DNA of 64,000 bases, from assembly GCF_011305535.1 (NCBI RefSeq), contig NZ_CP049906.1, positions 310,001-374,000 of the forward strand, in the 5' to 3' direction. Below are positions 59,052 to 64,000 of the stretch, piece by piece. Position 1 is the stretch's first letter. Each line of letters begins with the position of its first letter. The notes beneath the pieces were generated by a model. The model saw only the letters and a program-made list of their open reading frames with translations, made no database searches and was not told the origin of the DNA. The DNA comes from Diaphorobacter sp. HDW4B (GTDB taxonomy: Bacteria > Pseudomonadota > Gammaproteobacteria > Burkholderiales > Burkholderiaceae_C). Position numbers and translations under genes: made by a program.

Positions 59052-59987
59052 ATGACCGCACTCGTTATTGCAGAACACGACAACGCTTCGATCAAGTCCG
59101 CCACTTTGAACGCCATCACCGCAGCCAAGGCTACCGATGGCGATGTGCACGTTCTGGTCGCCGGAGAAAACGCTGGCGCCGCCGCTGCTGCTGCCGCCCA
59201 GATCGCTGGTGTCTCCAAAGTCATCCACGCCGACGGCGCAAGCCTGAAGGATGGCTTGGCAGAAAACGTCGCCGCTCAAGTTCTGGCCATCGCCAGCAAC
59301 TACAGCCACATCCTGTTCCCCGCAACAGCATCGGGCAAGAACGTGGCCCCCCGCGTTGCTGCCAAGCTGGACGTGGCACAGATCAGCGACATCACCAAGG
59401 TGGTCTCGGCTGACACGTTCGAGCGCCCGATCTACGCAGGCAATGCCATCGCCACCGTGCAATCGACCGATGGCATCAAGGTCATCACCGTGCGTGGCAC
59501 CGGCTTTGACGCCGCTGCCGCAACGGGTGGCTCCGCTGCTGTCGAAACAGTCGCTGCCGTCGCCGATTCCGGCAAGAGCGCCTTCGTTGGCCGCGAAGTC
59601 ACGAAGAACGACCGCCCCGAACTGACCGCAGCCAAGATCATCGTCTCCGGTGGTCGCGCACTGGGTTCGGCAGAAAAGTTCACCGAAGTGATGACGCCCC
59701 TGGCCGACAAGCTCGGTGCTGCCATCGGCGCAAGCCGCGCGGCTGTGGATGCAGGCTACGCACCGAACGACCTGCAAGTCGGCCAGACCGGCAAGATCGT
59801 CGCGCCTCAGCTGTACATCGCCGCAGGCATCTCCGGCGCGATCCAGCACTTGGCCGGCATGAAGGACTCCAAGGTGATCGTTGCGATCAACAAGGACGAA
59901 GAAGCTCCGATCTTCTCGGTGGCTGATTACGGCCTCGTGGCTGATCTGTTCGTGGCTGTGCCTGAACTTCATCAGGCGTTGGCATGA
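59052..59987 (+). CDS. etfA: electron transfer flavoprotein alpha subunit
   Basis: A 311-residue EtfA: N-terminal [20 protein letters not shown], the FAD-binding C-terminal half with SGGRALGS and the family signature [20 protein letters not shown] followed by [14 protein letters not shown]. It binds the FAD of the ETF heterodimer. AAGGAGAACAACA precedes the ATG. No acyl-CoA dehydrogenase gene follows in this window. Confidence 0.97.
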   Translation: MTALVIAEHDNASIKSATLNAITAAKATDGDVHVLVAGENAGAAAAAAAQIAGVSKVIHADGASLKDGLAENVAAQVLAIASNYSHILFPATASGKNVAPRVAAKLDVAQISDITKVVSADTFERPIYAGNAIATVQSTDGIKVITVRGTGFDAAAATGGSAAVETVAAVADSGKSAFVGREVTKNDRPELTAAKIIVSGGRALGSAEKFTEVMTPLADKLGAAIGASRAAVDAGYAPNDLQVGQTGKIVAPQLYIAAGISGAIQHLAGMKDSKVIVAINKDEEAPIFSVADYGLVADLFVAVPELHQALA

Positions 59988-60021
59988 GCGCTACGGCTAC
60001 AGGACTTCCGGTGAAGCCGGC

Positions 60022-60174
60022 ATGGCGGCACTTCTGCAGACTATTGCCGGGATGAACATGGCGGCAATCGAGCAGGCCGTGAGCGTGTTTGGTTCGATGG
60101 ATGCCTGCATCTCCAACGCCTTGGGCGTGGACGACAGGGCGCGGGAGCTGCTGCGGCAGAAATTGCTGGCGTGA
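60022..60174 (+). CDS. possible small protein downstream of etfA
   Basis: A 50-codon frame beginning at ATG 60022 (AALLQTIAGMNMAAIEQAVS, ending ARELLRQKLLA) has helix-like composition and ends in a plausible C-terminus, but no clear ribosome binding site. It could be a small helical protein or the remnant of a longer gene. It is reported only because the stretch between etfA and marR would otherwise be empty. Confidence 0.25.
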   Translation: MAALLQTIAGMNMAAIEQAVSVFGSMDACISNALGVDDRARELLRQKLLA

Positions 60175-60254
60175 GCCTTGACCTGGCCTTCGAGGGCCGA
60201 TGAAGGAGGGTGGTTGCGTTGATCGTCTGAGACCCAAGCCTTATGCAGTCAGTT

Positions 60255-60301
60255 TTTATGATTGCATAAAGTTTGCTGCTAAAGTTGATACGCCAGTATC
60301 A
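60255..60301. promoter_or_regulatory. two palindromes upstream of the right-hand marR
   Basis: TTTATG and CATAAA form an inverted repeat around ATTG (60,255-60,270), and TGATAC and GTATCA form one around GCCA (60,286-60,301). They lie 79-125 bp before the MarR start, in the usual place for MarR autoregulation. The GATAC/GTATC arms resemble the TTTGATA/TATCAAA palindrome at 28,755. Confidence 0.5.
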
Positions 60302-60379
60302 TTATGGCTGAATGTCACGAGCACGACGCCAGAGTTGTGCCTGTGCAGGCATGACGACAGAACAGGAGGACACAGATCA

Positions 60380-60916
60380 ATGGCAACCGCAACCAAAGAA
60401 AAAGCAAAGACTGGAGTCGCTGAAAAGAGAGCAGCAGCCGCCAAGAAGACCACTCCCGGCCCAGGCGTGACGCCTTCGGGAGACAACTGGGATCAGCGCC
60501 TTGGCTTTCTGATGCATGACGTTTCCCGCTTGCGTCGAACGGTCTTCGACGAGTACATGAAGCCGATGAACATCACGCGTTCGCAGTGGTGGGTGCTGGC
60601 CTACCTCGCGCGGCACGACGGCATGATCCAGAGCGATCTGGCAAACGTGCTCGAACTTGGCAAGGCAGCCCTTGGCAGCCTGCTGGATCGTCTGGAAGAG
60701 TCAGGCCTCGTGCGCCGTGGCGCAGACGCCGTGGACCGCCGCGCCAAGCGCGTCTACCTGTCACCGGCAGGTGCCACGCTCATCAAGGAAATGCAAGTCC
60801 ACAGCTACGAGATGAGCGAACGAATCCTCGAAGGACTCAGCGTGGACGAACGCAACCATCTGGTCGATCTGCTGCGCCGGGTGAAGAGCAATCTGGTGGG
60901 CTTGTCCAAGCACTGA
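60380..60916 (+). CDS. MarR family transcriptional regulator
   Basis: A 178-residue MarR with a Lys/Ala-rich N-terminal tail of about 35 residues and the core DNWDQRLGFLMHDVSRLRR, winged helix QWWVLAYLARHDG through LGSLLDRLEESGLV, and wing DRRAKRVYLS. It is nearly the same as the partial MarR at 1-485 over its core. ATG 60380 was chosen because AGGAGG lies ten bases upstream; the longer frame from 60200 covers the operator palindromes. It may be a regulator of the cluster elements, since GATA/TATC palindromes occur both here and within the cluster. Confidence 0.92.
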   Translation: MATATKEKAKTGVAEKRAAAAKKTTPGPGVTPSGDNWDQRLGFLMHDVSRLRRTVFDEYMKPMNITRSQWWVLAYLARHDGMIQSDLANVLELGKAALGSLLDRLEESGLVRRGADAVDRRAKRVYLSPAGATLIKEMQVHSYEMSERILEGLSVDERNHLVDLLRRVKSNLVGLSKH

Positions 60917-60933
60917 GCGATTGAGATGGTGGA

Positions 60934-60950
60934 GACCGCTTGTAGCGGTC
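60934..60950. terminator. hairpin between convergent marR and Lrp genes
   Basis: GACCGCT and AGCGGTC form a 7-bp stem with a 3-base loop 17 bases after the MarR stop. CGCTTTC follows on the plus strand. It sits between convergent genes and is probably a terminator. Confidence 0.5.
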
Positions 60951-60982
60951 CGCTTTCAAAAGCCCTGTTGGAGCCGAGCAAA

Positions 60983-61972
60983 TCAACCCACCATCAGCCC
61001 ATGCCGCAAGCGACCCGCGCGCTTGTAGGCTTTGACAACGGTGCTGACGTCGCAGGACAGCACACCTTCGAGCGCTCCAATGCGTTCCGTCGACACCGTC
61101 CACAAGTCATGGATGTCGCGGCATAGCACGTGCCAGAACAGCTGGGTCTTGCCGCTGGTGCCAAACAGGCATCGTGTGTGCTTGTCCCGCGCGAGTTCCT
61201 TGGCGATGGGCTCGGCTAGGCCCGGGCGGGTCTGTATCGACAGAATGGCTTCGACGCCATAGCCAACCAGTGAGGGTTCCAGTTCGACGCGAAAGTTCAG
61301 CACATTGCGCTCGACCAGGCCGCTGATCATTCTCTGCACCTTGGGCTCGCTCACACCACAAGCTTCGGCCAATGCGCTCAGGCTGGCGCGACCGTCCGGC
61401 GTCAATGCTTCCAGCAGCCTGGACTCGTCGGCATTGAGTGCGCCGCGAGCGCTGCTGGGCAGGACGGGCTCTGGCGGAACAGAGCCATCGATGCGCCAAC
61501 TGCTTGCGCGTCGGAAAGAGCGCATCACGACATGGGACTCCATTTGCCGCAGTCCCTGCACTTGGGGCAGCCGCCGAACGACCAGGTCCGACAGTTGTTC
61601 CTGAGTCTGCATGTTGAACTCGGCGAACAGATCGGCTGCTCCTGTCGTCGCCAATACCACCTGTGTTTGCGGGAGCCCTGCCAACTGCTCGGCAACTTGC
61701 TGGTTGCGGCCGTTCTCCACCTGTAGCCAGGCGTGCAGCACGGGGCCGTTGCCCTCGGACACGGGGTCCAGCTCGCCGATGACCTTGACGTATCCGCCTT
61801 CCATGAGTCGCTGCAGGCGGCGCGACAAGGTGCGCTCCGGCACATCGCATGCCGCGCTGAGATCACGCCATGTCCCGCGTGGATTGACCTGCAGAGCGGT
61901 CAGGCAGGCCAGATCGGTTGGATCCAGTTCTGGATGTCCAATTTCGACGGTATCACTCACATCAATGTCCAT
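60983..61972 (-). CDS. Lrp/AsnC family regulator with two AsnC modules
   Basis: A 329-residue protein with two tandem Lrp/AsnC units: DPTDLACLTALQVNPRGTWRDLSAACDVPERTLSRRLQRL (about 17-56) with an effector-binding-like domain, and a second unit NADESRLLEALTPDGRASLSALAEACGVSEPKVQRMISGL (about 178-217). Usual Lrp proteins are about 150 residues, so this is the double-length form. It diverges from the MHS transporter at 62,069, and the 12-mer ATGTCCAATTTC repeated around its start suggests autoregulation and control of the transporter-amidase genes. Confidence 0.88.
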   Translation of the reverse strand: MDIDVSDTVEIGHPELDPTDLACLTALQVNPRGTWRDLSAACDVPERTLSRRLQRLMEGGYVKVIGELDPVSEGNGPVLHAWLQVENGRNQQVAEQLAGLPQTQVVLATTGAADLFAEFNMQTQEQLSDLVVRRLPQVQGLRQMESHVVMRSFRRASSWRIDGSVPPEPVLPSSARGALNADESRLLEALTPDGRASLSALAEACGVSEPKVQRMISGLVERNVLNFRVELEPSLVGYGVEAILSIQTRPGLAEPIAKELARDKHTRCLFGTSGKTQLFWHVLCRDIHDLWTVSTERIGALEGVLSCDVSTVVKAYKRAGRLRHGLMVG

Positions 61973-62007
61973 ATATAATGTAAACTAAGTATTGAATGTC
62001 CAATTTC
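61934..62007. repeat. direct repeats at the Lrp/transporter divergent promoter
   Basis: ATGTCCAATTTC occurs at 61,934-61,945 (inside the Lrp start region) and again at 61,996-62,007, 62 bp apart, about six helical turns, with a partial copy ATGTCCATAT at 61,965. TATAAT at 61,974-61,979 could be a -10 box toward the transporter. The spacing fits cooperative Lrp-type wrapping; the role is inferred. Confidence 0.45.
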
Positions 62008-62068
62008 AACATTTTCGAGCACTAAGAATGCAAAATTCAACAACCAATCAGAGACAAGGGCGCATCCG

Positions 62069-63361
62069 ATGAGTCAGGCTATGTCCAAGCAGCCTTCAAA
62101 GCACGCCGAGCCATCCAATGCCCGCAAGATCGCAGCTGGCAGCATCGGCAATGCGGTGGAATGGTTCGACTGGACCATTTACGCATCGTTCGCGGTGTTC
62201 TTTTCCGGGCAGTTCTTTCCCAAGACGGATGAGACAGCATCTCTGCTGGCAACGTTCGCCATTTTCGCAGTCGGTTTCTTCATGCGTCCCGTCGGGGGCT
62301 GGGCCTTGGGTATTTTTTCCGATCGAATGGGCCGCAAGGCGGCGCTGTCCGCTTCCATTCTGTTGATGGCAGGGGGATCGCTGATCATTGGCCTCACGCC
62401 CACCTACGAAAGCATTGGCCTGGCTGCGCCGATTCTGTTGGTGATTGCGCGGTTGCTTCAAGGCTTGTCGCTGGGTGGTGAGTACGCTTCCGCATCGACG
62501 TTTCTGGCCGAGATGGCGCCCAACCATCGTCGGGGCTTCTTCTCCAGTTTTGCGTTCTTCAGCTCGGCGGGCGGCATTCTGATTGCTTCGGCGATCGGCT
62601 GGGTGCTGACCACCCACCTGACGCCTGAGCAGATGCGGGAATTCGGCTGGCGCATTCCTTTCCTGTTGGGTGCGCTGGGTGGCATTGCGGGGATGTGGCT
62701 GCGCACGTCCATTCCCGAGACGGAAGCGTCTGCCAAGCAGCTCAAGGAGCAGCCCGTCAAGCAGCCACTGCGCACCTTGCTGCGTGAGTATCCGCGCGAG
62801 ACTCTGCGCATCATCGGCTTCTCGGTTCTCACGACGTTTGCGTTCTACCTTTTTGTGGCCTATGTACCCACGTACGCGATTCGTGCGCTGCATGCCGATT
62901 CCAAGGTTGCTTTCGGCGCCAACACCATTGCGATGATCGTGTTCATGCTGGTGCATCCGTTCTTCGGCATGCTGTCCGACCGATTTGGCCGCAAGCCGCA
63001 GTTGATCGTGTTCGCAGTAGGTTACCTGCTGTTCTTCTATCCCGCCATCACCAGCATGCAGCCGACGTTCGCGTCCATTCTGGCGGTGGAGCTGTTCGGT
63101 CTGGTGCTGTATGCGCTGTACACGTCGATCGCACCAGCCATCATGTCCGAGCAGTTTCCAACCCGCGTGCGCGCGGTCGGCATTGGCGCTCCGTACAACC
63201 TGATGGTGGCGCTGCTCGGCGGAACGACTCCCTACCTGCTGACCTGGCTGCAAAGCATTGGTCAGGAGCGTTGGTTCTTCTACTACGTTCTGGTCGGTGC
63301 GGTCATCACGCTGATCACGTTCATCCGCATGCCTGAGACCAATGGCAAGCCACTGAACTGA
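62069..63361 (+). CDS. MFS transporter, metabolite:H+ symporter (MHS) family
   Basis: A 430-residue, 12-helix major facilitator. GNAVEWFDWTIYASFAVFF at the start, the loop motif GIFSDRMGRKAAL (2-3 loop), LLQGLSLGGEYASASTFLAEMAP and LSDRFGRKPQLIVF (8-9 loop) are hallmarks of the MHS group (KgtP/ProP-like). It probably imports a small organic acid, amino acid or amide by proton symport. It is divergent from an Lrp gene and upstream of an amidase, which suggests uptake of an amide or amino-acid-like substrate unrelated to the large cluster. A terminator follows. Confidence 0.92.
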   Translation: MSQAMSKQPSKHAEPSNARKIAAGSIGNAVEWFDWTIYASFAVFFSGQFFPKTDETASLLATFAIFAVGFFMRPVGGWALGIFSDRMGRKAALSASILLMAGGSLIIGLTPTYESIGLAAPILLVIARLLQGLSLGGEYASASTFLAEMAPNHRRGFFSSFAFFSSAGGILIASAIGWVLTTHLTPEQMREFGWRIPFLLGALGGIAGMWLRTSIPETEASAKQLKEQPVKQPLRTLLREYPRETLRIIGFSVLTTFAFYLFVAYVPTYAIRALHADSKVAFGANTIAMIVFMLVHPFFGMLSDRFGRKPQLIVFAVGYLLFFYPAITSMQPTFASILAVELFGLVLYALYTSIAPAIMSEQFPTRVRAVGIGAPYNLMVALLGGTTPYLLTWLQSIGQERWFFYYVLVGAVITLITFIRMPETNGKPLN

Positions 63362-63380
63362 GCTCACTCGACTTTGATTC

Positions 63381-63418
63381 GCCCGCGCTTTTTTGGAAGC
63401 CGCGGGCTCACTTTTTTT
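63381..63418 (+). terminator. intrinsic terminator between the MHS transporter and amidase genes
   Basis: GCCCGCG and CGCGGGC form a perfect 7-bp stem (extendable by CTT/AAG with one bulge) around a 13-base span, followed by TCAC and seven T residues. It lies 19 bases past the transporter stop, so amidase expression needs read-through or its own promoter. Confidence 0.75.
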
Positions 63419-63429
63419 CAGCGATACCC

Positions 63430-64000
63430 ATGCGAGAAACACCCACGCCCCTCCATTTTCAGAATGCCCTGCAGATCGCCCATCTGATCGCCAGCGGAGA
63501 AACCAGCTCTCGCAAGGTCACCGAGCACTTTCTGGAGCGCATCGCACGTGCTCCCGAACTCAATGTCTTCACGCAAGTGTTTGCCGAGCAAGCCTTGGCC
63601 CAAGCCGATGCTGCCGATGCGGCGTTGCTTGCAGGGGGGGGCGGTCCGGCCAGCGCGCTGCATGGCGTTCCGGTGGCGATCAAGGACAGCATTGAAGTGG
63701 CGGGCAGCATCGCGTCCGCTGGTTCGCTCAGCCGTCTCGCAAGCATGAGCACTGCTACATCGGCCGCTGTGCAACGCATGTGCGATGCGGGGATGGTCGT
63801 TCTCGGCAAGACGCACATGACCGAGTTCGCGTTCGGCCTGGCTGGGCAAAATCCCACGCGCGGCACGCCATGGAATCCGTGGGATGCCGACACCCATCGC
63901 GCTCCGGGGGGCTCTTCTTCGGGTTGTGGCATCGCCGTTTCCGCAGGGCTGGCGCCCATCGCGTTGGGTGGTGACACGGGAGGCTCCGTGCGCGCACCAG
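63430..64000 (+). CDS. amidase signature family enzyme (partial, C-terminus off window)
   Basis: Open to the window edge, 190 codons from ATG 63430. All three catalytic elements of the amidase-signature family are already visible: the catalytic lysine in VAIKD (near residue 85), the cis-serine in GGSSSG (near 160) and the nucleophile serine in GGDTGGSVRAP at the very end. It hydrolyses an amide to acid and ammonia. The context, transporter and Lrp regulator, suggests a role in nitrogen or amino-acid-amide use. The exact subfamily (GatA-, AtzF- or other) cannot be told from this part. Confidence 0.9.
   Translation, partial: MRETPTPLHFQNALQIAHLIASGETSSRKVTEHFLERIARAPELNVFTQVFAEQALAQADAADAALLAGGGGPASALHGVPVAIKDSIEVAGSIASAGSLSRLASMSTATSAAVQRMCDAGMVVLGKTHMTEFAFGLAGQNPTRGTPWNPWDADTHRAPGGSSSGCGIAVSAGLAPIALGGDTGGSVRAP

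Noticed and set aside
1-64000. CRISPR arrays, tRNA/rRNA genes, insertion sequences
   Set aside because: No spaced identical repeats, no cloverleaf or rRNA-like stretches and no transposase or integrase proteins were found on reading either strand.

Overview
The window is GC-rich bacterial DNA whose core genes (etfB-etfA, MarR and Lrp regulators, GGAGACA-type ribosome binding sites) look like a betaproteobacterium, most likely family Comamonadaceae; this assignment is inference from protein style, not from a marker gene. No rRNA, tRNA, CRISPR array or insertion sequence was seen. Almost all of positions 1-57,500 reads as one large catabolic supercluster for a hydrophobic, probably polycyclic or isoprenoid-like compound. 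The substrate cannot be named from the sequence.

Layout. 1-6,000: a partial MarR regulator, a tyrosine-phosphatase-like protein, an SDR, and the outer-membrane/periplasm pair DUF1329-DUF1302 (minus strand). 6,114-16,449: a plus-strand operon with a YCF48-type beta-propeller, an RND/MMPL exporter-family protein, a thiamine-diphosphate 2-oxoacid dehydrogenase (E1 alpha, E1 beta, a free lipoyl protein and an E2 core), an integral membrane protein, an APH-fold kinase, a CrtC/AttH-like (DUF7064/7065-type) protein and a second membrane protein, closed by a strong terminator. 16,557-20,432: a second kinase plus CrtC-like plus membrane-protein module. 20,424-22,870: TetR and a divergent acyl-CoA synthetase. 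22,998-23,411: a lone DUF4279 gene. 23,459-28,700 (minus): Rieske oxygenase, Rieske ferredoxin, phytoene-desaturase-like flavoprotein, a 70-residue partner, an atypical SDR and a crotonase. 29,010-30,665: two crotonases; then an SDR and TetR divergent pair. 32,417-35,952: a second flavoprotein with its small partner, a membrane protein and an orphan cytochrome-oxidase subunit III/IV-like (NorE/NorF-like) pair. 36,017-39,934 (minus): a beta-oxidation set (crotonase, MaoC-type hydratase, MDR reductase, HSD17B4-type SDR). 40,296-41,726: an AT-richer SIR2-domain gene resembling antiphage NAD-consuming effectors, which interrupts the catabolic genes. 41,904-45,975 (minus): MarR, PDR-type reductase, second Rieske oxygenase, AraC regulator. 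46,235-51,035: a CrtC-like protein followed by a split PEP-synthase-like phosphotransferase (three genes). 51,099-57,527: third Rieske oxygenase, third membrane protein of the first family, third APH kinase, fourth CrtC-like protein and a third flavoprotein. 58,285-64,000: etfBA, a MarR closely related to the one at the left edge, and a separate Lrp/MHS-transporter/amidase locus cut by the window end.

How it may work together (inference). The outer membrane protein, lipoprotein-like partner, propeller and RND protein would move the hydrophobic substrate across the envelope. Three Rieske oxygenases fed by one ferredoxin and one reductase, plus flavoprotein desaturases, would oxidise it. The acyl-CoA synthetase, crotonases, MaoC hydratase, SDRs and ETF would carry out beta-oxidation-type steps, and the TPP complex would decarboxylate or cleave a 2-oxo acid. 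The most unusual feature is a cassette found four times: a phosphotransferase (three APH-type, one PEP-synthase-type) next to a CrtC/AttH-like protein, usually with a polytopic membrane protein. It suggests an undescribed phosphorylate-then-eliminate/hydrate/cyclise chemistry. Many intergenic regions share an AT-rich element (TATTGATGCATA and GATA..TATC inverted repeats), which suggests coordinated control.
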